The notes: generated from the letters alone by a model not told the origin. A DNA stretch of 64,000 bases from Planctomycetota bacterium (GCA_020851795.1 JADZCA010000051.1:1-64000), one strand, 5' to 3'. Numbered from the stretch's first letter, positions 32,759 to 42,999 are shown. A program made the numbers and translations.

Positions 32759-35700
32759 TCAGCGGCCGGAGTGCAGGACCGCGAAGCGCGCCGCCGTGCC
32801 GGCGACGCCGGTCGGCTGCGTGCGGGTCCCCGAGACCGCGGTCCCGGTGGAGTTGAAGGTCGCCTCCTTGAGCACCATCGCGTTCTCGTTGCCCGACGCC
32901 GAACCGAACGCGTAGTAGAGCCGCGTGTCGAGAGCGTCCCACGTCATCGACGGCCCCGCGCGCCCGCCCACCGACTCGAGCAGGAACACCGACGGCGTGG
33001 TCGTCAGCGAACCGGTCGCGCTGAAGTTGATGTTGGTGACCGCGCGCACCTGCTCGCGGTCCGACATCGTGAACGCGAACGACGTGGTCGTGGACGCCGT
33101 CGTCTGGAAGGCGATCTTCGTGCTGGTCGCGTTCGGCTGGAGGTAGTGGATCATGCGCGACGTCGAGGGCGACGTGCCGCCGAGGTTGGTGAGGTTCGTG
33201 ACCCCACCGCCCACGTTGGCCGAGAACACGAGCACGTCACCCGCGTACTGCGAGCCGTCGGACCACGACACGTTGTTCGTGGGACCACCACCCGAGAACG
33301 ACGTGGTGCCGTCGCTCGTGTTGGCCCACGTGTTGTTCTGCAGGTACCCCGTGAAGAACACGTTGCCGCTCGTGCCCTGGCCCGTGACCGCGGTCTGCAC
33401 GCGGTGGTTGCTGTTGCCACCGCAGAACGAGAACGCTTGGTTCGGGTTCCAGCTCGAGCTCGTGCCGTAGTTCGGGCCGAAGCCACGCGAACCCGGGTCG
33501 GTCGGCCACGGCGCCACCGCGAACGCGCGCAGCGGGAGCTTGTTGCCCGGCGTGCTGGTGATCGTCGTGGTGGTGTCGAGCACCTGCACGCCGATCAGGC
33601 GCCCGCGGGTGGCGTCGTTGGGCGAGGTCGTCGCCGTGCCCGACGAAGTCACGCCGTTGGTGAGCGGCGACATGCTCTCGATGTAGTAGAAGCGACCGTC
33701 GTTCGAATAGAACGAGGCCACCGGCATGATCGCGCCACGCCCACCCGGGTCGTAGTTGGTCAGCGACGGGGTGTTGGGCGTGCCCGACGAGTAGGTGTTG
33801 ACCCCCGTCCCGCCCTCGGTGGTGGCGAGGATGCTCTGCAGCTGGCCCGTGGACGCCCACGAGCCCCCGTTCGGGTTCCACTGGAAGATCGTGCCGGTCA
33901 GGTGGCTGGCCTGGCAGTAGCCGCTCGAGAAGCCGTAGCTGCCGGCCACGTACCACGACAGGCCGCCCCAGAACATCAGCGCGCCCGCAGCGGTCGAGCC
34001 CGGCATCGACGTGGCGTTCCGGGTGAACGCCAGCGAGCCGAAGCGCCACTGCGTGTTCGTGAGCGTGAACGTCGTGCTCGTGATCAGGTTCTCGGAGCGC
34101 GTCGCCCACGGGTCGGAGCTGGACGCCCCCGCGGCCGACATCACCGAGACCAGCTCGTACGAGTTCGCCGAGCTGCCGAAGTTCGACGCGCCGCCCGAAG
34201 ACGCCGAGTCCGTCCACGACGAGACGGACGCGTTGTAGACCGCCGCGACGATCGTGCCGTCGTCGGAGATCTCGAGCTGGGTCGCGGGGCCTTGGTAGTA
34301 CGAGTACGACTTGCTGACGTGCTCGCCGCCGCGGCAGCCCGACAGTCGGGTGCCACCGGCGAAGCGACGCCGCGCCGTCGCGGCCTCGCGGAAGTTCCAC
34401 GTCCCGCCGACCGAGTCGTAGTAGTCCACGTAGACGCTTCGGCTCATGAAGTTCACGCCGGCGAGGTGCGCACCGCTCGCGGTGACGCCGTCGGCAGCGA
34501 CGATTGCCACGGCGCGGCCGTTCCGCGAGACGCGGAACGGGATCGGCGCCGAGGAGTTCTCGGCGAAGTTGCCCCAGCTGTAGGAGAGGCCGCCGAGGTC
34601 GCTCTTCGACGGGCTGCCACCCGTCGTCAGGAAGTTCGAGCCGGCGTACGAGGCCAGCGCGGGCGACGGGGTCCACGCGGTCGTGTTGCTGTTGAGGCCG
34701 GTGGCACCCGGGGGGGCCCAGCGGTGGAACGTCGTGGACAGGGGGTTGCCCGACGAGTTCGTCCAGTTGCCGGTGCCGCCGAAGCTCGGCGCGAGCAGCG
34801 CCGGCGACGCGACCGCGGACAGGGCGTCGAGACGCCACGCGTAGTGGCTGCGCCAGACGACGAACGCGTCCGTGCTGGACGTGCCGACGAAATCGCCGGT
34901 CAGGTAGTACAGGGCGTTGTTCGTGAGCGCCATCGACGTGCCGTACATGTACGTGCCGGGCGTCGTCGGGACGCTCACGCGGCGCCACGTCTGGCCGCTC
35001 CAGAGCGCCTCTCCGGTCAGCGAGAAGAGCACGATCTCCTCGCCGGCCGCGATCGTCTCGACGAAGTTGTCCACGTCCTTCTTCATCTTCACGGCGCCGA
35101 TGCGCCCGTCCGGGCTCACCGTGATCTGGAGCCGACGGTAGACGCTCGACGCCGCCCGGTTGCTCGTGAGGACCGCGTCGCCGAAGCCCTCGAAGCCCGA
35201 TGCGACGCGGTCGATCGCGAACGGCACGTAGATCTTGCCGTCCTTGCGCACGACGTAGAACCCGAAGTAGGTGTTGCCACCCGTCCCGGTCCCGTCGAAG
35301 GCGCGGAGCTGACCGCCGTTGTTGTAGACGCCGGAGCTCGGGTCGTGCACGACCGACGTCGCCGCCGGGAGCTCGATGCACGCGTCGCCGTTGCGCTCCG
35401 CCGTGTCGAGGCCGGCGTTGTTCACCGACATGCTCGTCGTCGACGACGAGTCGGCGTTGTAGCCCTCACCGAGCCACGTGCGCTGCAGGTCGGCGTGCTG
35501 AAGGGCGCGCGCGCCGAGCGCGTTGAGGTTGTAGGCGTCGTACGCCCACCACGTCGGGTTCACGGTCACCGGCATGTGGTCGATGCTGGTCAGGACCGTG
35601 GACAGCGTCACGGTGCCCGGGAGGCCCGCGACGGACGAGTGGGTGTTGTCGGCCGTCGAGAGCGTGCGCACCGTCATCCCCGACGCGAAGGGCTCCCACA

Positions 35701-37345
35701 TGTAGATCGACTGGTCGTTGTACTCGAACGACACGTGGTTGAAGGTGCCGAGCGGGGCGAACGTCGCGTTGACCGCCGTCGCGGTGTGCAGCGCGGTGGA
35801 CTCGGAGATCACCACGCGGTCCGGGCCGACGGCGAAGCGGCAGGTGCCGCTCGTCGAGTTGGCCGTGGGCAGCTGGCGGTCGAGCGCGGTCACCGTCAGC
35901 GTCAGGAACGCCGTGCGGGTCTGACCGACGACGTTGCCCGGGTTCTGGCCGCGCAGCACGCCGCCGAGCGTGAATTCCATCTGGAGCGACGCGAGGCTGG
36001 GCACGCCCACGATCGAGCTGCTCCACGAGTACTGCCCCGGCACCTCGGTCGTCAGGGGCAGCGCGACGCGCTCGCTCTTGTGCGGCGCGTCGGAGAAGCC
36101 GTCGTTGGGCACGCCGCTCGTCGCGAGGAACTGCTTCGAGTAGGCCTTGCCCGCGTCCGGGTCGAGCAGGAAGTTCGAGGCCGTGCTGAACGCGTTGCCG
36201 GCGAGGAGCACGCTGTTGTCGAGCGCGATCGCCGGGGGCGTGCCGTTCTGCATCGTGAAGCTGAACGACTTCCAGGCGTTCTGCGTCGGGTTGGCCGGGA
36301 GCGCCTTGCTCTGCACGTGGTAGACCCACGCGTTGAACGCGCCCGAGCGCCGCGGGATGCCCGCGAGCGCCCCGCTGGCGTCGTCGAGGTAGACGCCCTC
36401 GGGGAACTTGCCGGAGTACGGGCCCGCCGTGGCGTCGAGCGGGTAGGCGCGGGCGTCCACGTTGCTCTTGGCGATGCCGCCGATGGAGTCGGTGTCACCC
36501 TTGAGGCGCGTGAGGCTGTTGGGGACGTCCGCCGTGACGAGCTCGTGCGTGAACGGCGGGATGCCGTCCGAGATCGAGATCGAGTCGCCGTACACGGTGC
36601 CGCACTTGCCGTCCGCGACCGTCGTCGACGTGATGACGACCGGCGGGACGAGGACCGTGATCGTGAACTCCTTGCGCACCGTCGCGGGGGTCGGATAGAG
36701 CAGGTCGTCGGCGTGGTCGCGCGCCTCGACCGTGACCTTGTAGACGAACGGCGACGCGGGCTTCACGCCGATGGGCGCGCCGACGATCGTGCAGGAGTCC
36801 GCGGGGATCGTCAGGCCCGTCGGGAGCGGCTCGTCGTTGGGGTTGCCGAGCTCGTCGACGACCTGGCAGGAGTACGGCGGCACACCCCCGGCGACCACGA
36901 GCGGGATCGACTGGAACTGCGCGAACACCATGACCGGCAGCGACGCGTCCGTGGCGAACACGAGCGGCCCGACGTTGATGACCCAGTGGAACGTCTGGAT
37001 CGACGTCGTGAACGGGTCCGAACCCGTGTCGGTCAGCTTGAGCTTGAAGTCGTAGACGCCGTCCTCGAGCACGCGGCCGACGAGGCACACCGTGTCGCTG
37101 TCCGGCTCGACGCCGGGCGGAAGCGACCCGTCGATCACCTCGAGGAGGTAGGGACCACCGCTGCCGCCGCTGAACGGCAGGCAGAAGTTCACCACCTCGC
37201 CGGACAGCGTGGTCGGCAGCGCGTTCGACGTGATCGTGATCGGATCGGAGGCGACGCGGAAACCGCGCCCGTGCCCACCGCAACCGACCGCCACCAGCGA
37301 CGCAGCCGCGACCGCGAGCGCAGACCAGAGACCCGAGCGACCCAT
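32759..37345 (-). CDS. Large secreted lipoprotein with Ig-like domains and possible beta-propeller
   Basis: 1528 residues. The signal peptide ends in a lipobox-like AVGC near residue 22. Three putative He_PIG-type Ig domains follow in the first ~400 residues, each with a short PPG or IPPF turn and a closing LVGRVLEDGVYDF- or LAGIPRRSGAF-like strand. The remaining ~1100 residues are Ser/Thr/Asn/Gly/Trp-rich. Segments such as SNDGRFYYIES and TSTKIAFQT recall PD40/TolB-type propeller blades. It is probably a surface or periplasmic protein of unknown job. GC appears lower and amino-acid use differs from neighbours. A good SD (GGAGGG), promoter and terminator make it a clear single-gene unit. Confidence 0.8.
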   Translation of the reverse strand: MGRSGLWSALAVAAASLVAVGCGGHGRGFRVASDPITITSNALPTTLSGEVVNFCLPFSGGSGGPYLLEVIDGSLPPGVEPDSDTVCLVGRVLEDGVYDFKLKLTDTGSDPFTTSIQTFHWVINVGPLVFATDASLPVMVFAQFQSIPLVVAGGVPPYSCQVVDELGNPNDEPLPTGLTIPADSCTIVGAPIGVKPASPFVYKVTVEARDHADDLLYPTPATVRKEFTITVLVPPVVITSTTVADGKCGTVYGDSISISDGIPPFTHELVTADVPNSLTRLKGDTDSIGGIAKSNVDARAYPLDATAGPYSGKFPEGVYLDDASGALAGIPRRSGAFNAWVYHVQSKALPANPTQNAWKSFSFTMQNGTPPAIALDNSVLLAGNAFSTASNFLLDPDAGKAYSKQFLATSGVPNDGFSDAPHKSERVALPLTTEVPGQYSWSSSIVGVPSLASLQMEFTLGGVLRGQNPGNVVGQTRTAFLTLTVTALDRQLPTANSTSGTCRFAVGPDRVVISESTALHTATAVNATFAPLGTFNHVSFEYNDQSIYMWEPFASGMTVRTLSTADNTHSSVAGLPGTVTLSTVLTSIDHMPVTVNPTWWAYDAYNLNALGARALQHADLQRTWLGEGYNADSSSTTSMSVNNAGLDTAERNGDACIELPAATSVVHDPSSGVYNNGGQLRAFDGTGTGGNTYFGFYVVRKDGKIYVPFAIDRVASGFEGFGDAVLTSNRAASSVYRRLQITVSPDGRIGAVKMKKDVDNFVETIAAGEEIVLFSLTGEALWSGQTWRRVSVPTTPGTYMYGTSMALTNNALYYLTGDFVGTSSTDAFVVWRSHYAWRLDALSAVASPALLAPSFGGTGNWTNSSGNPLSTTFHRWAPPGATGLNSNTTAWTPSPALASYAGSNFLTTGGSPSKSDLGGLSYSWGNFAENSSAPIPFRVSRNGRAVAIVAADGVTASGAHLAGVNFMSRSVYVDYYDSVGGTWNFREAATARRRFAGGTRLSGCRGGEHVSKSYSYYQGPATQLEISDDGTIVAAVYNASVSSWTDSASSGGASNFGSSANSYELVSVMSAAGASSSDPWATRSENLITSTTFTLTNTQWRFGSLAFTRNATSMPGSTAAGALMFWGGLSWYVAGSYGFSSGYCQASHLTGTIFQWNPNGGSWASTGQLQSILATTEGGTGVNTYSSGTPNTPSLTNYDPGGRGAIMPVASFYSNDGRFYYIESMSPLTNGVTSSGTATTSPNDATRGRLIGVQVLDTTTTITSTPGNKLPLRAFAVAPWPTDPGSRGFGPNYGTSSSWNPNQAFSFCGGNSNHRVQTAVTGQGTSGNVFFTGYLQNNTWANTSDGTTSFSGGGPTNNVSWSDGSQYAGDVLVFSANVGGGVTNLTNLGGTSPSTSRMIHYLQPNATSTKIAFQTTASTTTSFAFTMSDREQVRAVTNINFSATGSLTTTPSVFLLESVGGRAGPSMTWDALDTRLYYAFGSASGNENAMVLKEATFNSTGTAVSGTRTQPTGVAGTAARFAVLHSGR

Positions 37346-37380
37346 GAGAGCCCTCCGAGGTGCAGGCGCCAAGACGCGGG

Positions 37381-37410
37381 AGTATACGGACCGACCGGTC
37401 AGGACCACAA
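37381..37410 (-). promoter_or_regulatory. Strong sigma-70-like promoter of the Ig-like lipoprotein gene
   Basis: On the minus strand TTGTGG (37410-37405), an 18-base spacer and TATACT (37386-37381). Transcription should start near 37374 and give a ~30-base leader that holds the GGAGGG ribosome site before ATG at 37345. It is the best promoter in the window. Confidence 0.65.
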
Positions 37411-37538
37411 GGGTCCATGATCGCCGGGTGGGACCGCCGCCCCGAGGGGCCCGGGTAAGCAATCGCAATGCCGGGCCCGGCTGCGGTCGGGTGTCGCCAC
37501 AAGTCCCGGCAGGTCGGTCACTAAGGCGCGCCGCGTCG

Positions 37539-39608
37539 TCAGAGGGCGGGAGGGGGAAGCGCAGCACCCCCGGGCGCTCGTGCGATTTCGCTCGTCCCGG
37601 CGAACGGCGAGGGGGGCGCGGTCTGCGAGGCCTCCGGGGGACACCCCGAGCGCGCCGTGAGGTCCGTCACGGCCGCACACAGGGCGATTGCATAGGGAAC
37701 GAGCATCGCCCTCAGCGTCATCCCGGCCCGCAAGACCGCCGTGAGGGGGTCGGCGGGAGCCCCTCCCCCGGCGGTCCCGAGGACGGTGAGCGCCACCGGG
37801 ACGAGGCATGCGACACCGACGAACGTCCCCACCGCCAAGCGCGAGCTCCAACGCCCCCCGGTGGCCGCGGCGAGGCACGACAAGAGCGCCGTCCCCGCCA
37901 ACCCGAGGATGAGCCAGCGCCCCGGCTCGCCCATCCTCTCGAGCAGCTCGGCCGGGCCGTCGGCCCGGAGCAGCGGCTCGAGCGCGACGTCCCAGAGGTT
38001 GGTTCGGTACGGGGGGACCGCGTCCACGGCGACCTCGGGCTCGAGGGTCGGGTACAGGAGAAGGGCGAGCAACACGAGCGCGGCGCCCGCCGCCAGCCCG
38101 CGGGCCGAACGGGCCCCCCGTGCCGCGCCCAGGGCCGCGCCGGCGGCCACCGCGCCCAGCGCCGGGGCGACGAACACCTCGACGCCCCCCACCGAGCGCT
38201 GCATGACCGACGAGAGCGCCCCGAGGACGAGCATGCTCACGAGGCCCAGCACCACCCCGCGGGAGCGCCCTGCGGGGACGAAGACCGCCGCGAAGGCCGC
38301 CAGCGTGAAGCTGCCCTCGAACGCCAGGACGGCGGTCGGCGGGTCCCAGCGCCCCGCCGCGAGCACGTCGGCGACCGTCGCATCGACGACCAGCCCGCCG
38401 TCACGCCGGAAGCCGACCCAGAGCACGACCAGCGCCAGCGCGGCCGCGGCGGCGTAGAGCGCGCGGAGCCCGCGTCCGCTGCCTCGCTCGGCCCCGCCGA
38501 CGATCGCCCGCTCGTCGCGCGCGGGGAGCAGCCCGGCGAGGGCCCCCACGCCGCACAGCCACGGCGCGAAGCCCGCCTTCATGAAGCACTCGGCGACCGT
38601 CTGGGTCACCCGGGAGACGCCCCGCGCCGCCAGCTCGTCGGCGCGGAACCAGAGCCCGGCCCGCACCGGCACGACCCACGTCGCCGCGAGCGCGAGCACG
38701 CCGAGGGCGGAGGCCCAGCGCAACGGCCGGGCTCGCACGCGCGACGGGAACATCGAGACTCCCAACGCGATCACGACGGCGAGCGTCTGGGCGAGGAACG
38801 GGATCCCGACCGCCCACAGCTGCTCGAGGAGGGGCTGCCCGAAGGACGGGTCCGTCTCCGCCGAGCCCACCGTGGCGGCGAGCAGCCGCGGGATCTCGTC
38901 GGCGTAGTACGCGATCGCCGCGAATCGCCCGCCGTTCTCGGGCGGGAACCACCCGGCGTACACCGACACGATGCCGAGCGAGCCGGTGACGGCGAGCAGG
39001 CGCGCGGTCCCGCGGCGCGACGCGGCGGGCGAGGCGAGATGGAGGAGCCCGCCCCCCACGGCGATCGCCGACAGCGTCCAGAGCAGGTTGACGCGGTCCA
39101 CCCGCACCATCGCGAGCGCCCCTCGCTCGGCGAGCGCGCGCGCCGCGACGAGGACCGTCCCCGCGAGCACCACGGACCGGACCACCCGCCCGCCGCGCAG
39201 GCACGCGGCCACGACCGCGAGCCCGCACACGACGACCCACAGCAGGATGTCAGCCTTCGGCATCCACGCGCGCGCGCCGGCCCAGTACACCCACAGCCAC
39301 TCCATCGAGTCGATGCCGACGTAGGGGTTCGCGTACAGCAGCGGCGCCAGCACGCCCCCGACCCCGCCCGCGAGCAGGAGCCACCGCGCCGCGGCGCCCG
39401 AGGCCCGCCCCCCCAGCGGCCAGAGGCACGCGAGCACCGCGACGAAGGCCGCCGCGATCGCGACGTGCGCGATCGTCCCGGCCGGCGGCAGCAGCAGCAG
39501 CAGCAGGGCCGCGGCGATCGCCACGTACGGCCGGAGGTAGGCCCAACCCGACGGCGGAGGCGGTGCGCCGACGGGCGGCGGCTCGACCGAGAACGGGGCG
39601 GGGTCCAT
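37539..39608 (-). CDS. Polytopic membrane protein of unknown function
   Basis: 689 residues with roughly 15-17 hydrophobic segments throughout. Near the N-terminus the loop ANPYVGIDSMEWLWVYW and a later loop AGWFPPENGGRF are Trp/Tyr/Gly-rich. No glycosyltransferase, transporter or kinase motif is evident. The C-terminal tail is Pro/Ala-rich. ATG at 39608 is preceded by GGAG; the frame stays open upstream as far as 40790 but that is a shadow of nuoN. It lies about 350 bases after the nuo operon in the same direction. It is not recognised as an Nuo subunit or a known cofactor assembly protein. Confidence 0.75.
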   Translation of the reverse strand: MDPAPFSVEPPPVGAPPPPSGWAYLRPYVAIAAALLLLLLPPAGTIAHVAIAAAFVAVLACLWPLGGRASGAAARWLLLAGGVGGVLAPLLYANPYVGIDSMEWLWVYWAGARAWMPKADILLWVVVCGLAVVAACLRGGRVVRSVVLAGTVLVAARALAERGALAMVRVDRVNLLWTLSAIAVGGGLLHLASPAASRRGTARLLAVTGSLGIVSVYAGWFPPENGGRFAAIAYYADEIPRLLAATVGSAETDPSFGQPLLEQLWAVGIPFLAQTLAVVIALGVSMFPSRVRARPLRWASALGVLALAATWVVPVRAGLWFRADELAARGVSRVTQTVAECFMKAGFAPWLCGVGALAGLLPARDERAIVGGAERGSGRGLRALYAAAAALALVVLWVGFRRDGGLVVDATVADVLAAGRWDPPTAVLAFEGSFTLAAFAAVFVPAGRSRGVVLGLVSMLVLGALSSVMQRSVGGVEVFVAPALGAVAAGAALGAARGARSARGLAAGAALVLLALLLYPTLEPEVAVDAVPPYRTNLWDVALEPLLRADGPAELLERMGEPGRWLILGLAGTALLSCLAAATGGRWSSRLAVGTFVGVACLVPVALTVLGTAGGGAPADPLTAVLRAGMTLRAMLVPYAIALCAAVTDLTARSGCPPEASQTAPPSPFAGTSEIARAPGGAALPPPAL

Positions 39609-39955
39609 GGGCGCGCTCCGACCGCGGCGCGCCGGAGGGCGCGGCCCGGATCGGCGATTCAACCCCGACCGGACGGGCTGCGCCCGCCTTGGGCGCACTG
39701 CGACGGCCCTGAAGGCCGCGGCTCGAGCGGGTCGGCGCGACGAGCGCCGGACCGGGATCGGGGTCGCGCCGCGGGCGTCCGGCCGCGTCGGGGCCGGCGC
39801 GTCCGGACGGGGCGGCGGGGACCCGAAGTCACCGACGGCCGCCCCGCCCCCGCAGCGAGGGCTCGCGCGCCGGCAGCACGCTCGCGCCCGACCGCGTGGA
39901 CGCCGTCGCGCCGACGCGCGGCCCGCCGGCCTCGCAAGCGAGCGGGCGCCGGCCG
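39609..39955. other. Intergenic region between nuoN and the polytopic membrane protein gene
   Basis: 347 bases with no supported gene. It holds the possible nuo terminator at 39921-39953, and otherwise nothing recognised. A promoter for the leftward membrane protein gene may lie here but no clear -10/-35 is visible. Confidence 0.5.
39921..39953 (-). terminator. Possible hairpin terminator after nuoN
   Basis: Imperfect stem: CTCGC/GCGAG around an AA loop (39931-39942), flanked by GCCCG/CGGGC (39921-39925 with 39943-39947), or alternatively by GCCGG/CCGGC. It begins 2 bases past the nuoN stop. No T-run follows, so termination may depend on Rho. Confidence 0.35.
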
Positions 39956-41452
39956 TCAGCGCGAGGCGAAGAGCGCCTCGGCCGCGCCGCGCGCGACGTC
40001 GTAGACCGGGGCCCAGTAGATGCCGAGCCCGACGAGCGCCGCGATCCCGATCGCGACCGACACGCGCGCCGCCGCGGGCACGCGGATCGTCGCGGGCCCG
40101 CCCTCGGGCGACGGGTCCTTCGCGTACATCTCGCGGATCAGCAGCAGGTAGTAGTAGAGCGAGAGGACGACGCCGAGCGCGCCGACGAGGCCGAGCACGA
40201 CGACCGACGGGTGGCTCTGGGCGGCGCCGACGACCGACCAGAAGACGAGGAACTTGCCGATGAGGCCCGCCATCGGGGGCACGCCGGCGAGCGACAGCAG
40301 CGCGAGCAGCATCGCGAACGCGAGGAGCGGGCTGCGCCGGTGCAGGCCGGCGTAGGCCGTCTCGGCGCGGTGCCCCTTGCCCTGCGCCGACACGACCGCG
40401 ACGACGGTGAACGCCGTCGTCGTCGTGACGTAGTAGGCGAAGACGTAGACGAGGACGGCCGTCGCGGCGTCCACGCGCACCGTCGGGTCGGCGGTGGCGA
40501 CCAGCGCCGCGAGGCCCAGCAGCATGTAGCCCGCGTGGCCGATCGAGGAGTACGCGAGGAGGCGCTTGACGTCCTTCTGCGGGATTGCGGCGAGGTTGCC
40601 GTAGAGCAGCGTGAGCGAGGCGGCGACCCCGAAGAACGACACCCACGCGTCGCCCGACGCGGTCCCGGCCGCGGGGACGACCAGCACGGAGGCGACGCGC
40701 AGCAGGAGCACGAACCCGGCCGACTTCGACACGCTCGAGAGGAACGCGGTGACCGGCGTGGGCGCGCCCTGGTAGACGTCGGGCGCCCACACGTGGAACG
40801 GGACGGCCGAGACCTTGAAGAAGAGGCCGACGAGCATCATCCCCGTGCCCAGCGCGAGGAGCGGCGAGAAGCCCTTGCCGACCACGTGGGCCGACAGGGA
40901 GGCGAACTCGACCGACCCCGCCGCGCCGTACACCGTCGCCACGCCGAAGAGCAGGAACGCCGAGGACACCGCGCCGACGACGAGGTACTTCAGCCCCGCC
41001 TCGGCGGAGCGCACGTCGGTGCGCTTGAACGCCGCGAGCACGTAGGAGGTGATCGTGAGCAGCTCGAGGCAGACGAAGAGCCCCATCAGGTCGGTCACGG
41101 CCCCGACGAGCATCACGCCGACGAGCGCGAACAGCAGCAGGCCGTAGAACTCGCCGTGCCCGCGGTCCATGCGGCGCGTGTAGGGCGCCGAGATCAGCAC
41201 GAGGAGCACGCCGCCGCCCGTCGCGACCGCGCGCACGAACCGGCTGAACGCGTCGGAGCGGTGGTGCCCGAAGAACGACGTGCCCTCCGGGCGCCCGAGC
41301 ACGACGAGCAGCGTCGCGGCGAGCAGCGCGAGCCCGGCGACCCAGGGCGCCGCGCGCCCCTTGCGCGAGGCGGGCGCGAGGAGGTCGACCGCGACGGCGA
41401 GCATGCCGCCCGCGACGACCACGATCTCGGGGAGGATCAGGTGGAGGTTCAT
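39956..41452 (-). CDS. nuoN: NADH-quinone oxidoreductase subunit N
   Basis: 498 residues, about 14 membrane helices. It is an antiporter-like proton channel of complex I. Family marks: LFVCLELLTITSYVLAAF, the YLVVGAVSSAFLLFG segment, VPFHVWAPDVYQGAPTPVTAFLS with conserved Lys nearby (FFKVSAVPFH), and KRLLAYSSIGHAGY. ATG at 41452 overlaps the stop of nuoM (ATGA). It is the last gene of the operon. Confidence 0.96.
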   Translation of the reverse strand: MNLHLILPEIVVVAGGMLAVAVDLLAPASRKGRAAPWVAGLALLAATLLVVLGRPEGTSFFGHHRSDAFSRFVRAVATGGGVLLVLISAPYTRRMDRGHGEFYGLLLFALVGVMLVGAVTDLMGLFVCLELLTITSYVLAAFKRTDVRSAEAGLKYLVVGAVSSAFLLFGVATVYGAAGSVEFASLSAHVVGKGFSPLLALGTGMMLVGLFFKVSAVPFHVWAPDVYQGAPTPVTAFLSSVSKSAGFVLLLRVASVLVVPAAGTASGDAWVSFFGVAASLTLLYGNLAAIPQKDVKRLLAYSSIGHAGYMLLGLAALVATADPTVRVDAATAVLVYVFAYYVTTTTAFTVVAVVSAQGKGHRAETAYAGLHRRSPLLAFAMLLALLSLAGVPPMAGLIGKFLVFWSVVGAAQSHPSVVVLGLVGALGVVLSLYYYLLLIREMYAKDPSPEGGPATIRVPAAARVSVAIGIAALVGLGIYWAPVYDVARGAAEALFASR

Positions 41453-42999
41453 CGACGGCTCCCCGTCTCCACGCCGCCCGTGCGCGCCTTGGCCGCGTCC
41501 ACGGCCGAGACGATGGGCTTCACGCCGTCGGAGATCAGCGTGAGCAGCGCCTGGGGGTTGAACCCGAAGAAGAGCAGCGTGCTGACGAGCACGACGAAGG
41601 GCATCTTCTGGAACGGCGTCCTCGCGTCCACGAGGCCCTCCCAGCGGCGCGGCATCGTGCCGAGGAAGGCGTCCTTGACGGTGCGCAGCAGGTACACGCC
41701 GGTCACGACGATCCCCCACGTCGCCAGCACGGCCGGGACGTACATCCCCGCGTGCCAGGCGCCGACGATCACGAGCAGCTCGCTGACGAAGTTGGCGAAG
41801 CCCGGGAGGCCCGCCGACGCCATCGACATGATCACGAAGCAGGTCCCGACGAACGGGAGCTTCTTCATGAGCCCGCCGAGGTCCTCGAGCATGCGGGTGT
41901 GGGTCTGCTCGTAGAAGAAGCCGATCAGCGAGAACGCCAGCGCCGTCATGATGCCGTGCGCGAACATGAGGAAGACGGCGCCCTGGACGCCGATCACGTT
42001 CGCGGTGGCGATGCCGAGCAGCACGTAGCCCATGTGGCTCGACGACGAGTAGCCCACGACGAACTTCATGTCGCGCTGGGCCATCGCGACGAGGCCGCCG
42101 TAGACGATGTTGAAGCAGCAGAGCACCCCCACCCACGGGAGGTAGACGGCCGCCGCGTCGGGCATGTAGGTGACCGCGACGCGCAGGATGCCGTAGGCGC
42201 CGAGCTTCATGAGCACGCCCGCGTGCAGCATCGAGACCGCGGCGGGCGCGGCGGCGTGGCCGCCCGGGCTCCACGAGTGCAGCGGCCACATCGGCACCAG
42301 CGCCGCGAAGCCGAGGAACACCGGCGGGAACCACGTCATCTGGAACGAGCGGTCGAAGAGGCCCTGCGTGGCCAGCGTCTCGAGGCGGACCATGTCGAAG
42401 GTCTTGGCCTTGACGTAGACCGACAGCAGGCCGACGAGCGCGAAGACGGCGCCCGTGGTCAGCATCAGGACGAGCTTCATCGACGCGTAGTCGCGGCTCA
42501 TCGTCTTCGTCGTGCTGCCCCAGCACCCGATGAGCAGGAACATCGGGATCACGGCCAGCTCGTAGAAGAAGTAGTAGAAGAACAGGTCGAGCGAGACGAA
42601 CACGCCGAACACGCCGGTCACGAGCGCGAGCAGGTTGAGGAAGAACTCCTTCGCCCGCTCCTTGACCGAGAACGAGACGCACACGCCGGTGAAGATCGTC
42701 AGCGCGGTCAGCAGGACCATCGCGACGCCGATGCCGTCCACGCCGAGCTTGAGCTGGAGGCCGAGGGAAGGCACCCACGGCACCGACAGGACGTGCTTGT
42801 ACACGTGCCCGTTCGCCGCCGTCTCGGTCGGCGCGTCGGTGGTCGCGTAGGTGAGGGCCATGAAGACGGCGACCGCCAGCGTCGCGAGCGTGCCGACGAA
42901 GGCGACCCGCTTCACGACGGCCGGCTTGCTGGCCGGCACGAGGAAGAGGACGGCCGTGGAGACCGCGGGGAGGAGCAGGACGAGGAGCGGGAGGTTCAC
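41449..42999 (-). CDS. nuoM: NADH-quinone oxidoreductase subunit M
   Basis: 516 residues, about 14 membrane helices, second antiporter-like subunit. It shows LFFYYFFYELAVIPMFLLIG with the conserved Glu, the GFAALVPMWPLHSWSPGGHAAAPAAVSM motif region with its Lys/His, and VVGYSSSSHMGYVLLG. The GTG start at 42999 follows nuoL by 8 bases and is supported by the upstream start of the first helix. Its stop overlaps nuoN. Confidence 0.96.
   Translation of the reverse strand: MNLPLLVLLLPAVSTAVLFLVPASKPAVVKRVAFVGTLATLAVAVFMALTYATTDAPTETAANGHVYKHVLSVPWVPSLGLQLKLGVDGIGVAMVLLTALTIFTGVCVSFSVKERAKEFFLNLLALVTGVFGVFVSLDLFFYYFFYELAVIPMFLLIGCWGSTTKTMSRDYASMKLVLMLTTGAVFALVGLLSVYVKAKTFDMVRLETLATQGLFDRSFQMTWFPPVFLGFAALVPMWPLHSWSPGGHAAAPAAVSMLHAGVLMKLGAYGILRVAVTYMPDAAAVYLPWVGVLCCFNIVYGGLVAMAQRDMKFVVGYSSSSHMGYVLLGIATANVIGVQGAVFLMFAHGIMTALAFSLIGFFYEQTHTRMLEDLGGLMKKLPFVGTCFVIMSMASAGLPGFANFVSELLVIVGAWHAGMYVPAVLATWGIVVTGVYLLRTVKDAFLGTMPRRWEGLVDARTPFQKMPFVVLVSTLLFFGFNPQALLTLISDGVKPIVSAVDAAKARTGGVETGSRR

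Noticed and set aside
32234..37420. A 1728-codon open frame on the plus strand
   Set aside because: It is opposite the Ig-like lipoprotein, which has a signal peptide, promoter, SD and terminator. The plus product is Arg/Val/Asp low complexity.
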